A DNA stretch of 36,163 nt from Phycisphaerae bacterium (GTDB lineage: Bacteria > Planctomycetota > Phycisphaerae > SM23-33): positions 1-36,163 of the forward strand of contig JAFGEJ010000121.1 in NCBI GenBank assembly GCA_016931655.1, in the 5' to 3' direction. This document shows, one piece after another, positions 14,702 to 23,693 of the stretch (positions are counted from its first letter, which is position 1; every line of letters starts with the position of its first letter). Under the pieces are notes generated by a model. The model saw only the letters and a list, made by a program, of their open reading frames with translations. It had not been told where the DNA came from and made no database searches. Position numbers and translations under genes: made by a program.

Positions 14702-16690
14702 TCATTTCGGCGCTTCGGTGCGGAAGGGGCAGGCGGGCAGGCCGGCCTTGTTGTACAGGTTGCAGGCGGGATTGTTCGCCCAGGCGTAGCGGACGGCCCT
14801 GGGTTCGGACACCTTATCCGACCAGACCAAAACCGTCTCGCCGTCGATTTTCGCCTCCGCCCAGACGAACTTGCCGTCTTCACCCGCCACGGCGAAACCT
14901 TCCAGCGGCTTGTTGTCCCTGCTCACCAGTCCGCCGTTGACGTGGTCGAAGGAAAGGCGGATTTTGTTCCCTTCTACCTTCATGTCTTTGTACATCGGCC
15001 CGGAGTAGGGAATATCCTGGCCGTAGACCTTCGCGCGAGCCCACAAGGCCAGTCGCTTGCCCACGTCCTGCTTGTTTCGGGGGTGAATGTCGTTTTCGTC
15101 GCCAATGTCGATCGCGACGGCCATCCCGGTGTTCGGGACGGAGAGGGTCATCGTCTGGGCTTCCCGAAGCTGTGCCCATCCGGGGTCGCTGGGGGCAAGT
15201 TCGCGTTTCATGAAGTTCGCCAGTTGCACGAATCCGAAGGCGAATTCCTTTTGTCCCCATGCGTCTCGCCAGGTTTGGATCATGGCGGGGAACATCGCGC
15301 GATATTGTGCGGCGTCGCCGGCGTTGGCTTCGCCCTGATACCAGATCGCCCCGCGCAGGGCGTAGGGGATCAGCGGATGAATCATGCCGTTGTACAGGAC
15401 GCACGGCAGGTTCGGATGCAGAAACGCGACCGGGGGAAGCGGTTTGGCCTTGCCGGTTTTCCGCACGTTCTGGGTTCGCTCGACGCGATACTGCCATCCG
15501 CCTTCCAGCGAAATCGGTTCGCCGCCCTGGCGGGCGGGACGAAGTTTGCCGGATCCGGAAAATTCCCCCGCAAGATGATTGTTGAACACGCGAACGGCGA
15601 TCACGTTTTTCCCGGATGCCGTGCAGTGTTTCGGTACGTGATACACGCGGGGATGGGTCCAGTAGTTCAGCACGTCCTTGCCCGTCCTGCCGATCTCCAG
15701 GCCGTTGACGTAGGTCGTGTCGTAATCGTCGATGGCGCCCAGTTCCAGCACCAGCTCCTGGCCGACCCAATCGGAGGGAATGTCCACCGTCCGGCGGAAC
15801 CAGACCGCCCCGATCTCCTGAAACTGCAGGTGATCCGCGGCGTCCTTCCACTGGTCGGGCGCGTTGTGCGGATCCGCCCAGCCCAGGTCGAAGCCGTCGT
15901 TGTGGTAATCGTTACAGTTGGAGGCCTTCTCCCATTGGGTCAAATCCTCCAGGTACTTTCGCATCGCCTGGGGGAAGTTTCGATGGGCCAGGTTGGAGAG
16001 TTGTTCGATCCGCTGGAGTTCTTTTTCCCGTCCCGCCGCGGCGAACGTGGCCTGGCTGCTCCAGGCCTCGATCGGCGTTCCGCTCCAGGAGCTGTTGATC
16101 AAGCCAACGGGAACCTTCAGGTCGTTCAGGAGTTCGCGCCCGAAGAAGTAGGCCACCGCCGAGAAGCCCGGCACGGTTTTCGGGGTGCATTTCACCCAGG
16201 CGCCCGTCACGTCCTGCTTCGGCTGGAAGGAGGCGTCCTTGGCGACGGTAAACAGACGCAGCGTTGGGTGGTCGGCCGATTCTATTTCCTTCAAGGCGTT
16301 GTCGGACGCCCCCACGGGCCATTCCATGTTCGACTGCCCCGACGCCAGCCAGACCTCGCCGATCAGGATATTCCCCAGCGTTCGGGAGGTCTCCCCGGCC
16401 TGGATGGTCATGGTCTGCGGCTGGTCGCTGGCTTTCTGGGCCGGCAGGCGAACCATCCACTTTCCGTCTTTGTCCGCCGTGGCGGAGGCCGACTGTCCGG
16501 CAAAGGTTACGGTGACGTCCTGTCCCGCGTCCGCCCAGCCCCAGATCGGAATCGGCATGTCCCGCTGGAGGACCATGTCGTCGCTGAGGATGGCCGGGAG
16601 CTTCAGTTCCGCCGCCGCCCACGTCGCGGCCAGAAGGACGACCACCAGCCCCGCCGTACCGAGGATTTGCATTCGTTCATAACGCTTCAT
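14702..16690 (-). CDS. Exported sialate O-acetylesterase
   Basis: Likely removes O-acetyl groups from sialic acids or similar sugars outside the cytoplasm. The 662-aa protein starts with a signal peptide (GLVVVLLAATWAAAE). The SGNH/GDSL nucleophile is Ser120 in LASGQSNMEWP, and the catalytic His is in NDIHPRNKQD (about residue 536). Between the halves of the hydrolase lies an inserted GH2-like sugar-binding module (ELGAIDDYDTTYVNGLEIG), as in the common planctomycete and Bacteroidetes homologues. AAGGA six bases before the ATG supports this start. It is a monocistronic gene on the same strand as mcsAB, 100 bp upstream of it. Confidence 0.93.
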   Translation of the reverse strand: MKRYERMQILGTAGLVVVLLAATWAAAELKLPAILSDDMVLQRDMPIPIWGWADAGQDVTVTFAGQSASATADKDGKWMVRLPAQKASDQPQTMTIQAGETSRTLGNILIGEVWLASGQSNMEWPVGASDNALKEIESADHPTLRLFTVAKDASFQPKQDVTGAWVKCTPKTVPGFSAVAYFFGRELLNDLKVPVGLINSSWSGTPIEAWSSQATFAAAGREKELQRIEQLSNLAHRNFPQAMRKYLEDLTQWEKASNCNDYHNDGFDLGWADPHNAPDQWKDAADHLQFQEIGAVWFRRTVDIPSDWVGQELVLELGAIDDYDTTYVNGLEIGRTGKDVLNYWTHPRVYHVPKHCTASGKNVIAVRVFNNHLAGEFSGSGKLRPARQGGEPISLEGGWQYRVERTQNVRKTGKAKPLPPVAFLHPNLPCVLYNGMIHPLIPYALRGAIWYQGEANAGDAAQYRAMFPAMIQTWRDAWGQKEFAFGFVQLANFMKRELAPSDPGWAQLREAQTMTLSVPNTGMAVAIDIGDENDIHPRNKQDVGKRLALWARAKVYGQDIPYSGPMYKDMKVEGNKIRLSFDHVNGGLVSRDNKPLEGFAVAGEDGKFVWAEAKIDGETVLVWSDKVSEPRAVRYAWANNPACNLYNKAGLPACPFRTEAPK

Positions 16691-16822
16691 GGAAAATCCT
16701 TTCCACGGGAAAACCCATCTCCACCGGGGCGAAACACCGCCGGAAAGAGTAATGTCTCATCCAAAGGATTATTTCAGGATACGCGGAAAAACACGTAAAA
16801 AACACGAAAAAAAAAACATCGG

Positions 16823-16851
16823 TTGACCCTTTTATGCGAATTCGGTATGAT
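16823..16851 (+). promoter_or_regulatory. Strong promoter far upstream of rny
   Basis: TTGACC (16823-16828), exactly 17 bp, TATGAT (16846-16851). It is among the best promoter matches in the window yet lies ~600 bp ahead of the rny start, defining a long transcribed leader. A run of A residues precedes the -35. Confidence 0.7.
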
Positions 16852-16857
16852 TTGATT

Positions 16858-17456
16858 CAGCCGAGAAGCTCGGCAAACCGATAGAAAAAATGAAGAGTCC
16901 TGTTTGTATGGAACGACGGCTGAGAATTCCGGGTGTGTTTGCCCGGAACGGATGACGGCAGGCCGTCGAGCAAGCGGTGTTCCGGTCCGGACCCCACGGT
17001 GGTGGTCCGCGGGACCGATGCGCAGCAGGCGCCGCCCTTCGGGGAAACCCTGGTGCTGTTCAAAGGGCGTCGCTGCGTGGAGCACCGATCATCGCCGTGC
17101 GTCGCGAGCAAACCATTCGCCTCGCCCGGCGGGACCTGGCCGTTCACGGGTTGTGAACGGTTGTTCGGGCCATAGATTCGCGAAGACCACAAATATCGGA
17201 TTGTTCCTGTGGTGTATGAGAACGTGTGGGTGTTGACGTGTTTTCCTCCGGGTTTTCGAGGAGGAAAAACAACGGTGAATCTCGGATGGGTCTCCAGGCC
17301 GATCCGTAGAGGTGTGTCTCCGGTATAAGGGACACATTTCTTTCCAATTCCCAACGGCGTGAATCAGGCCTTTCTTGCTCGACGCCGCAACGCCGCTCCG
17401 TCCGCCTGGGACGGAATCTCTCGGCGGTCCTTCCAAAATAGAAAGGATAGACCGCA
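16858..17456 (+). ncRNA. Candidate structured RNA / long 5' leader of rny
   Basis: No convincing protein is encoded in these 600 bp on either strand. Hairpins follow one another: CCGAG/CTCGG (16861), CCGGG/CCCGG (16929), GACGGC/GCCGTC nested within CGGAAC/GTTCCG (16944-16985), GGTCC/GGGACC (17004), GGTGCT/AGCACC (17052-17086), CCGTTCAC/GTGAACGG (17140-17160) followed by TTGTT, ACCACA/TGTGGT (17186), TTTTCCTCC/GGAGGAAAA (17240) and GTGTCTCC/GGGACAC followed by ATTTCTTT (17314). Known RNAs checked by eye (RNase P RNA, tmRNA, SRP RNA) do not match. By analogy with the autoregulatory leader of E. coli RNase E mRNA, it may control RNase Y, or it could be a separate small RNA ending near 17168. Confidence 0.45.
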
Positions 17457-19043
17457 ATGACGGTAAGTCTGCTTTCGGAAATCCCCGCGACCGTCGCCGG
17501 CGTGATCGGCGTGATTTCGTTCCTGGTCGGGGCGGCTGTGATCTTTGTGGCTAAGCTCTACACCGAAAAAATGCGTCGCGCAACGGTGGACGCGGAAGTC
17601 CGCGCCCTGACCGCCGCCGCGGAGGCCGACGCCCAGAAAATCCGTGCCCAGGCCGAGGCCGGCGCCAAAACGGAATACCTCCGCCGACGCGAACAATTCG
17701 ACAAGGAAACCGAAACCACCCGCCACGAACTGCGCGACGAGGAAAAACGCCTCGCCAAACGCGAAGACGCCATCGACCACAAACTCGACACGCTCAACAC
17801 CAAGGAGCGGATGCTCGAGACCTCCGAAAAGGCCCTGGCGGAGCGTGAAAAGTCCCTTGCTCATAAGGATCGTCACCTCAACGACCTGATCGGCCAGCAA
17901 AAATCGCAGTTGATGAAGGTCTCCGGCCTTTCCCAGGAGGAGGCGAAAAAACTCGTCCTGGAACAGATCGCCCACGACGTGGAGGGCGACGCGGCCGAGC
18001 TGATCGACCGGAAACTCACCGAGGCCCGCGAAACCGCCGAAACCGAAAGCCGCGAAATCCTTCTGCAGGCCATTCAACGCTACGCCGCCGACCATACCTC
18101 CGATCACACCGTCTCAGCCGTCGATATCCCCTCCGACGACATGAAGGGTCGCGTCATCGGGCGCGAGGGAAGAAATATCCGCGCGTTCGAGAAGGCCACC
18201 GGCGTGGACGTGATCGTGGACGACACGCCCGGCGTGGTCGTGTGCAGCGCGTTTGACCCCGTTCGCCGCGAAGTCGCCCGGCGCAGCCTGGAAAAACTCA
18301 TCCAGGACGGGCGCATCCACCCGACGCGCATCGAGGAGGTCGTCGCCGGCGTGCAGAAGGACGTGAACAAGGAAATCCTCGCCGCCGGCAAGAACGCCAT
18401 GCTCGAGGCGAACATCCGCAGCCTGCACCCGAAGCTCGTGGAACTGCTGGGCCGGCTGCAATTCCGCACCAGCTACGGGCAAAACGTCCTGAAACACGCC
18501 ATCGAGGTGGGCTATCTCTCCCAGGTGATTGCCGAGCAGCTCGGCCTGAACGGCCAGATCGCCCGGCGCGCGGGCATTCTGCACGACATCGGCAAGGCCG
18601 TCGATCACGAGGTCGAGGGCGGCCACCCGCAGATCGGCGCGGACCTGCTGAAGCGCTACGGTGAGAAGGAGGAAATCGTCAACGCCGCCGGCGGACACCA
18701 CGGCGATATCGAAGCGACCAGCCCCTACACGCCCATCGTGCTGGCCGCCGACGCGATCAGCGCCTCGCGCCCCGGCGCGCGACGCGAAAGCCTCGAACGC
18801 TACGTGCAGCGGCTCGAAAAGCTCGAAGCCATCGCCACCGCCTTCGAGGGCGTCAAAAACGCCTACGCCATCCAGGCCGGGCGGGAGGTGCGCGTCATCG
18901 TCGATCCGGAAAACGTGGACGACCGCCTCACGCAGAAAATCGCCCACGACATCGCCAAGCGCGTCGAGGAGGAAATGGAATACCCCGGCGAGGTGCGCGT
19001 CACGCTCATCCGCGAGGTCCGCTGCGTGGACTACGCGCGGTAA
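17457..19043 (+). CDS. rny: Ribonuclease Y
   Basis: Membrane-anchored endoribonuclease that starts mRNA decay. The 528-aa protein has the expected domain order: one N-terminal membrane helix ([18 protein letters not shown], about 13-30), a long charged coiled coil (about 35-200), a KH RNA-binding domain with [15 protein letters not shown], and an HD domain with [10 protein letters not shown] and [18 protein letters not shown] eight bases before the ATG supports the start. It is preceded by an unusually long leader with its own promoter and followed five bases after the stop by a four-way repeat element. Identification is secure. Confidence 0.97.
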   Translation: MTVSLLSEIPATVAGVIGVISFLVGAAVIFVAKLYTEKMRRATVDAEVRALTAAAEADAQKIRAQAEAGAKTEYLRRREQFDKETETTRHELRDEEKRLAKREDAIDHKLDTLNTKERMLETSEKALAEREKSLAHKDRHLNDLIGQQKSQLMKVSGLSQEEAKKLVLEQIAHDVEGDAAELIDRKLTEARETAETESREILLQAIQRYAADHTSDHTVSAVDIPSDDMKGRVIGREGRNIRAFEKATGVDVIVDDTPGVVVCSAFDPVRREVARRSLEKLIQDGRIHPTRIEEVVAGVQKDVNKEILAAGKNAMLEANIRSLHPKLVELLGRLQFRTSYGQNVLKHAIEVGYLSQVIAEQLGLNGQIARRAGILHDIGKAVDHEVEGGHPQIGADLLKRYGEKEEIVNAAGGHHGDIEATSPYTPIVLAADAISASRPGARRESLERYVQRLEKLEAIATAFEGVKNAYAIQAGREVRVIVDPENVDDRLTQKIAHDIAKRVEEEMEYPGEVRVTLIREVRCVDYAR

Positions 19044-19048
19044 GTCAT

Positions 19049-19176
19049 GTGGCACCTTCAAGCGAGTTTTTTTGAAAAAACGAGCTTGTGGGTGTCTCTT
19101 TATGTAAAACAAAAGCACCCACAAGCGTTGTTTCGATCTTTATTAAAAAGACCGAAACAACGCTTGAAGGTGCCAC
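19049..19176. repeat. Four-way (cloverleaf-like) repeat element, copy B
   Basis: Begins five bases after the rny stop. Outer arms GTGGCACCTT/AAGGTGCCAC pair. Inside are a hairpin CAAGC...GCTTG with an inner GTTTTTT/AAAAAAC stem, a stem TGGGTG/CACCCA, and a long hairpin CAAGCGTTGTTTCGGTCTTT-type (one bulge) back to CAACGCTTG. It matches copy A (1292-1466) in the outer and middle stems, while the inner hairpins differ but still pair. It may act as a 3' end signal for rny. Confidence 0.75.
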
Positions 19177-19181
19177 GGGAG

Positions 19182-19217
19182 AAAAAAAGGCGGAGTCGGC
19201 CCAAACCGATCTCCGCC
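19182..19217 (-). terminator. Terminator for the 62-aa minus-strand gene
   Basis: On the minus strand GGCGGAG...CTCCGCC, with an inner CGG/CCG extension, is followed by TTTTTTT. It sits about 60 bp beyond the stop at 19277. Confidence 0.75.
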
Positions 19218-19276
19218 CAAACTTCAGCGGTCCCTCGGCGCCAGAACATCGGCGTCCTACCCGAACGCCGGCGGCG

Positions 19277-19465
19277 CTACCACTGATGTCCCGCAAACGA
19301 CTCCTCGGCGGTCACGCTGGTAATCCAGCCCCGCCGCGACGGCGACGCGACGGCACCGTGCCGGACGTTGAATTTCACCATCGCCTCGGCGGGGCTGTTC
19401 GCCTCGATCATCTCCGTGGCGGGACGCCCTTTCTGAGGCTCAACATATCGGATTCGATATACCAT
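19277..19465 (-). CDS. Small conserved-looking protein of unknown function
   Basis: A 62-aa protein I do not recognise. It reads like a real compact domain: MVYRIRYVEPQKG, then 'TEMIEANSPAEAMVKFNV', ending with a Trp-containing stretch, similar in layout to small beta-alpha-beta proteins. AAAGGA stands close before the ATG and a proper terminator follows, so I consider it expressed. It is convergent with rny. The composition matches the neighbouring genes rather than random reverse-strand reading. Confidence 0.6.
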   Translation of the reverse strand: MVYRIRYVEPQKGRPATEMIEANSPAEAMVKFNVRHGAVASPSRRGWITSVTAEESFAGHQW

Positions 19466-19561
19466 TGTATCCTTTGTTTCCTACTGACAATCCCGTACAA
19501 CGGTTCGCCCCAAACCTACGATCTAAAATTTTACAAAAGCAAATTTAATCCGAATTTTTCA

Positions 19562-19742
19562 TTGACCACAGAGACACAGAGTGCACAGAGAATATTTTTT
19601 TTATTACCAATAGGTTACGAATGATTTGTTTGTTCTGATGAAAATCGAAATATACAGAGTGTTATTCCAAACAGATCCCTAGTTATTCTCTAACTCTTTG
19701 ATAAATAAATACCTCTGTGACCTCTGTGTCTCTGTGGTAAAA
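19562..19742. repeat. CACAGAG-family inverted repeat (second locus)
   Basis: Ends TTGACCACAGAGACACAGAG and the inverse CTCTGTGTCTCTGTGGTAA. The inner arms CACAGAGAATA and TACCTCTGTG pair imperfectly. The centre is AT-rich and unrelated to the copy at 6640-6785, so only the ends are conserved. It lies between the 62-aa gene and fliD. Confidence 0.8.
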
Positions 19743-19983
19743 TATCCGGGTTAAGGGGATTTTTTTTATCAGACGTTTCATTCCGCGGGGAAAAATGAAG
19801 GAAAAATCAAGCCATAAACCATTTTCAATAAAGAAATTACGGCCCATCTGTTCGTTTTGTGGTTCCCTGGGAAATTTCCGGGGGATTTTCAGATCCGCGG
19901 GCCGAAAAAACACCGTTCGGAGGGGAATTTCTCGCGCCTCGAAACCAGGCCGGAAAAAATTGAGCGGAATTTCCTTCTCCGTC

Positions 19984-20010
19984 TAAAGATTCTTATCTTT
20001 CCTTCGAGAA
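19984..20010 (+). promoter_or_regulatory. Possible flagellar (sigma-28-like) promoter for fliD
   Basis: TAAA (19984-19987), a 15-bp spacer, then TTCGAGAA (20003-20010), a partial match to the sigma-28 pattern TAAA-N15-GCCGATAA. The position, 44 bp before the fliD start, suits a late flagellar gene. The match is only partial. The ~240 bp before it (19743-19983) are AT-rich with several purine runs, and I see no gene in them. Confidence 0.35.
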
Positions 20011-20053
20011 TCCCTTTAGGCGACGGCGGACGCCTGATAAGGAGCTACCAGAC

Positions 20054-22084
20054 ATGGCTACCATATCCTTCGGCGGTGTTTTCACGGAAATCGACTGGAG
20101 CGTCATCATCGACAGCATGATGGCGGCGGAACGGATTCCTCTGACGCGCCTGCAAACGAAAAAAACGGATTATGAATCCAAGCAGGGCGCCATCGATGCT
20201 CTGAGCGACGCCTTCACGAGCTTCAAAAGCGCCATATCTTCGCTTAACAGCAATTCCACCCTCCGCAGCGTCAGCGTGACGAGTTCCGATTCGGACGTAG
20301 CCACCGCCACGGCCGGCTCGGGCGCCTATGAGGGCACGCACACCGTCGAGGTCAACCAGATCGCCCAGTCGCATCGTCTCGTGCACAGCGCCGGGATCAC
20401 CCACACGCTCGACCAGATCGGTTCGGGGGCCGTCTATTCCACCGCCCGCAACGACAACAGCATGGTCGGGGCCGGGCAGGACGACGCCACGTGGTTCACC
20501 ACCGGCGCCAACGGCGCGACCTACACGTTCCAGTTCGGCGAGGAGCCGGCTGTCACCGTCGAGTTCGCCGCGAGCACGGATTATTCGCTCAACCAGGTCG
20601 CCGCGATGATTAACGCCGAGGCCGGCTACACGATGGCCCAGGTTGTCGATGAAGGCGGAGACACCTACAAGCTCGACTTCACGGCCCAGTACGCCGGCGA
20701 AATCGGCGAAATGACCCAGACCCTCGACGCCGGCGACGCCGTGGACGTGCTCAACGACGAGGAAGATTACACCAAAACGGACGGTACGGACGGGGCGGCG
20801 GGCGTGTTTTCCTACACGTACGACGGCGTGACGCGCAATTTATCCGTGGAGGCCGGCGCGACCCTGGAAGACCTTCGCGACCGGATCAACGACGACTCGG
20901 CCAATCCCGGCGTCACCGCCAGCCTGATCCAGTACAGCGGGACGTATCACCTCGTGCTGACCGGCAACGACACCGGCGCGGACTACGCCATTACCATCAA
21001 CGACGCCGAGACCACGCTGCCGGGCTTCGACACCGCCGACTATTACGAGGCCCAGGCCGCCCAGAGCGCCAAGTACCGCATCGACGGCACGCCGCCGGCC
21101 GGCACGTACATCGTGAGCAACTCGAACACCATCACCGACGCCGTGGACGGCCTGACGCTCTCGCTGACCGGCACGGGGACGGCCACCATCAGCCTGACGC
21201 GAAACACCGCCACGCTCAAGAGCGCGATTCAAACCGTCGTCAATCAGTACAATTCGCTCTACAGCACCATTCAGGTTCTGACCGGATACGACGCCGAAAC
21301 GCAAACCGGCGGTATTCTGCAGGGCGACGCGATGGTCCAGTCGCTGCTGTCGCCCGTGCGCTCGCTGCTGACGGGTTCGGTGGCGGGGTTCGACTCGGCG
21401 GTGGAACCCTATACCATGGGCGCACAGATCGGCGTTGAAGTGGACCGCTACGGCGAAATGACCTTCGATGAAAGCGCGTTTGACGCCGCCGTCGAGGACG
21501 ACTACGAAGCCCTGGTGGACTTCATCGGCGGCGTGCGGAAGGGCTACGTCTCCGACGACTATTTCCAGTACGACAGCGCCTTAAGCTCCACCGTCGCAGG
21601 CAAATACGAAGTGAAGGTCGAGTTCGACGGTGGTGGAAACATCACCGGCGCGTGGTTCCGCGACGAAGGCCAGGGCGAAGAGGACTGGCGGGAAGCGGCG
21701 GTGGAAGGCAACACGATTACCGGCTCGCTCGACACCGACGAACAGGGCCTGCAGGTCGTCGTCACGTGGGACGGCGTCAGTGCGACGCAGACGTCCGACG
21801 TTCGCCTGATGAACGGCTTTGCCGTCGCGCTGGAAGACGCGATCGAAGAGATTCTCGATACGGTGGACGGGCCGTTCAAGACGCGCCTGGACGGCTACAA
21901 CAGCGCCGTCGACGAACTGGAAGCAAAAATCGAGAACATGGAAACCCGCCTGGAGAAAAAAGAGGTCATTCTGACCGCCAAATACGCCCGCCTGGAGGCG
22001 GCGCTGGCCCAGATGGACGCCTTCCGGGCCTCCTTCGACGCGCTGTTCAGCGCACTGGAAAGCAACAAGAACGATGACAACTAA
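20054..22084 (+). CDS. fliD: Flagellar filament cap protein FliD (HAP2)
   Basis: Forms the cap at the growing flagellar tip and helps flagellin fold into the filament outside the cell. The 676-aa protein has the FliD N-terminal pattern (IDWSVIIDSMMAAERIPLTRLQTKKT and a following helix with AIDALSDAFTSFKSAI), a variable acidic central region with repeated beta-type segments, and a C-terminal coiled coil (LDGYNSAVDELEAKIENMETRLEKKEVILTAKYARLEAALAQMD, read in pieces). AAGGAG stands nine bases before the ATG. It is followed at 62 bp by fliS, the usual partner. The export signal is the disordered N-terminus, with no cleavable signal peptide, as expected. Confidence 0.93.
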   Translation: MATISFGGVFTEIDWSVIIDSMMAAERIPLTRLQTKKTDYESKQGAIDALSDAFTSFKSAISSLNSNSTLRSVSVTSSDSDVATATAGSGAYEGTHTVEVNQIAQSHRLVHSAGITHTLDQIGSGAVYSTARNDNSMVGAGQDDATWFTTGANGATYTFQFGEEPAVTVEFAASTDYSLNQVAAMINAEAGYTMAQVVDEGGDTYKLDFTAQYAGEIGEMTQTLDAGDAVDVLNDEEDYTKTDGTDGAAGVFSYTYDGVTRNLSVEAGATLEDLRDRINDDSANPGVTASLIQYSGTYHLVLTGNDTGADYAITINDAETTLPGFDTADYYEAQAAQSAKYRIDGTPPAGTYIVSNSNTITDAVDGLTLSLTGTGTATISLTRNTATLKSAIQTVVNQYNSLYSTIQVLTGYDAETQTGGILQGDAMVQSLLSPVRSLLTGSVAGFDSAVEPYTMGAQIGVEVDRYGEMTFDESAFDAAVEDDYEALVDFIGGVRKGYVSDDYFQYDSALSSTVAGKYEVKVEFDGGGNITGAWFRDEGQGEEDWREAAVEGNTITGSLDTDEQGLQVVVTWDGVSATQTSDVRLMNGFAVALEDAIEEILDTVDGPFKTRLDGYNSAVDELEAKIENMETRLEKKEVILTAKYARLEAALAQMDAFRASFDALFSALESNKNDDN

Positions 22085-22145
22085 CGCGAACCGGTCCCCC
22101 CAGGAGGATCAAACGCGTGCGGAACATCGCACGAGGGAGCACCCC

Positions 22146-22511
22146 ATGCCGTTAAAAGGAATACAGACATATCAGACCAACGCCGTGACCACCCAGTCGG
22201 GCGGAAAGATCATCGTGATGCTGTATGAGGGGGCGATCCGCTTCCTGCATCAGGCGATCGCGGCCCTGGAGAAGAAGGACTACATCGAGAAGGGACGGCT
22301 GATCAATCGGACCCTCGACATCCTCATGGAACTCGACGCCGTACTGAATATGGACGCCGGCGGCGAGGTCGCACAGAATCTTCGCAAGCTCTACCGCTTC
22401 ATGGGCGTGCATCTCGTGCAGGCGAATGTCAAGAAAGACCCCGATAAAATTCGGCAGGTGATCCATTTGCTGGAGAATCTTCTGGAGGGCTGGCGGCAGA
22501 TCGCGGCCTGA
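22146..22511 (+). CDS. fliS: Flagellar export chaperone FliS
   Basis: Binds flagellin in the cytoplasm and keeps it unfolded until export. The 121-aa form starting at 22146 (MPLKGIQTYQTNAV) matches family length; GAGGGAG lies seven bases upstream. The track's 22074 start would overlap fliD and add an unrelated N-terminus. Family motifs are YQTNAVTTQS, the 'KIIVMLYEGAIRFLHQAI' helix, and 'KGRLINRTLDILMEL'. It closes the fliD-fliS operon, ahead of a strong terminator. Confidence 0.93.
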   Translation: MPLKGIQTYQTNAVTTQSGGKIIVMLYEGAIRFLHQAIAALEKKDYIEKGRLINRTLDILMELDAVLNMDAGGEVAQNLRKLYRFMGVHLVQANVKKDPDKIRQVIHLLENLLEGWRQIAA

Positions 22512-22557
22512 GGGCACACAAAGACCATGTCACGGGACGTATGTCCCGAAGCTCCTA

Positions 22558-22594
22558 TAAAACGCGGCCGATTCGCCAGGCCGCGTTTTTTTTT
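22558..22594 (+). terminator. Terminator after fliDS
   Basis: Stem AAACGCGGCC / GGCCGCGTTT, nine-base loop, then a run of nine T residues. A small CGGGAC/GTCCCG hairpin precedes it at 22533. It is the clearest rho-independent terminator in the window. Confidence 0.9.
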
Positions 22595-22605
22595 GTATGC
22601 CTTTC

Positions 22606-22684
22606 GAGCGGTGGGCGTAAGCCCACCGATTCATCCAAATACTCATCGCATACGGACAAATCGGCGGGTTTACACCCGCCGCTC
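22606..22684. repeat. Nested palindromic element (GAGCGGTGGGC type)
   Basis: Ends GAGCGGTGGGCGTAAGCCCACC and GGCGGGTTTACACCCGCC-GCTC are inverted copies, each folding on itself (GGTGGGC/GCCCACC and GGCGGG/CCCGCC). The two arms differ at symmetric positions. Between this element and the next gene (22685-22843) there is only the weak promoter described separately. Confidence 0.75.
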
Positions 22685-22806
22685 ATTGAATCGAATCCGG
22701 ATTTTCCGTTTGTGTGATATTGACGAACCCGTCCCCGCTCCCCCGATCAGCGTCACACGGACGAAAAAAATGTTCACAAAGGGAATGGCTTGTTTTTTCA
22801 TTTTAC

Positions 22807-22836
22807 TTGACGAAAAGAAACGGCGCAAACTACGAT
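22807..22836 (+). promoter_or_regulatory. Possible promoter for the four-helix membrane protein
   Basis: TTGACG (22807-22812), 18-bp spacer, TACGAT (22831-22836), only eight bases before the ATG at 22844. If correct, the transcript is essentially leaderless; no Shine-Dalgarno is present. Confidence 0.35.
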
Positions 22837-22843
22837 ATCCTCT

Positions 22844-23365
22844 ATGATTTCCACACCGGGGAATGAAACGGAATCGTCAATCGACGCCGGCCAAGGCGCC
22901 GTTCCGCCCGTCCCTTCCCCCAAGCTCGTTGGCCTGAAAGTCTTCGTCTATGTTGTGAGCATATTTGCCGGTCTGGCGGCGGGGGGGTTGGTTGCAGATA
23001 TTATTTGGGAAGGCGACTACTGGTTATTGGACTGGCCTGATATCACGGGACGCGTAAGCCTTTTTGCAGGCATTTTGGGCGGGATTGCAGCAGCCTGGTT
23101 CTGGACGAAGATGATGACGCGTCATGTCCGGAATTACAAGTCACCATGCAGACTTGCTCTTTACGGAATTCTTTGGGGACTTCTTTCCGGATGGGTTGCG
23201 GCGATCATTCTCTGGGTATTTGAAGGTTTTTTATTTATGATAAAAGATCAAGAGGGAATAGAAATTGCCATCGTCTTTGGAGTTGGTTATTGCGGCAGTA
23301 TTGGCGGTTTAGGTGCGGGTGTGTTATGCGGCGTGGTCTGGGCGATCTGGGCGCGCCCGAAGTGA
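22844..23365 (+). CDS. Hypothetical membrane protein with four predicted helices
   Basis: A 173-aa protein I do not recognise. After a soluble Pro/Ser-rich N-terminus (~28 aa) there are four hydrophobic segments: about residues 29-52, 69-88, 103-127 and 138-168, the last glycine-rich (GVGYCGSIGGLGAGVLCGVVWAIW, read in pieces). This layout resembles many small integral membrane proteins without enzymatic motifs. Its base composition is more AT-rich than its neighbours and it stands alone between two nested palindromic elements, which hints at later acquisition. Confidence 0.6.
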   Translation: MISTPGNETESSIDAGQGAVPPVPSPKLVGLKVFVYVVSIFAGLAAGGLVADIIWEGDYWLLDWPDITGRVSLFAGILGGIAAAWFWTKMMTRHVRNYKSPCRLALYGILWGLLSGWVAAIILWVFEGFLFMIKDQEGIEIAIVFGVGYCGSIGGLGAGVLCGVVWAIWARPK

Positions 23366-23460
23366 AAGGGTTTGTGTGATTAAAAAGATGTTTTCTCCCT
23401 CTTCAGGGGCGGGTCAGAAAAAAGGGCTTGCGCATCTACATTCTTTGTGTTTCTGTATCT

Positions 23461-23648
23461 TTCGCCTGAAAGGCGTATACATACCAGCCCAGGGCGAAGC
23501 CCTGGGTGAAGAGGGATTTTTATTTTTCAGCCCTGAAAGGGCGCGACAAATCTTATTATGTCTCGCCCTTTCAGGGCTTGGATTTTTATAACACCTTTTT
23601 CCCAGGGCTTTGCCCTGGGCTGGTATGTCTCAGCCCGTTGGGCTGAAA
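23461..23648. repeat. Nested palindromic element (CCAGCCCAGGGC type)
   Basis: The most complete example of the plan. From outside in: hairpins CGCCTGAAAGGCG and CAGCCCGTTGGGCTG; inverted ATACCAGCCCAGGGCGAAG and CCCTGGGCTGGTAT, each itself a hairpin (CCCAGGGC/GCCCTGGG); and CAGCCCTGAAAGGGCG against CGCCCTTTCAGGGCT. It occupies most of the gap 23366-23693. The ~95 bp before it hold no gene. Confidence 0.85.
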
Positions 23649-23693
23649 ACAAGGAATTTAGATGCGTAAGCCCCGGGGTCAGAAAAAGGCCGG

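Noticed and set aside
14942-16798. 618-aa plus-strand ORF opposite the sialate O-acetylesterase
   Set aside because: Shadow of the esterase; no motifs.
16858-17168. Identification of the rny leader as tmRNA, RNase P RNA or SRP RNA
   Set aside because: The diagnostic segments of these RNAs (tag frame ending in Ala-Ala-stop, GAGGAAAGTCC, GGAAGGAAGCAGC) were looked for and not found.
17364-18107. 247-aa minus-strand ORF opposite rny with apparently coherent Gly/Phe/Leu segments
   Set aside because: Overlaps the coiled coil of RNase Y; regular composition is produced by reverse reading of Glu/Lys/Ala codons.
22527-22847. 106-aa ORF after fliS
   Set aside because: It runs across the terminator and the nested repeat, with no ribosome-binding site.
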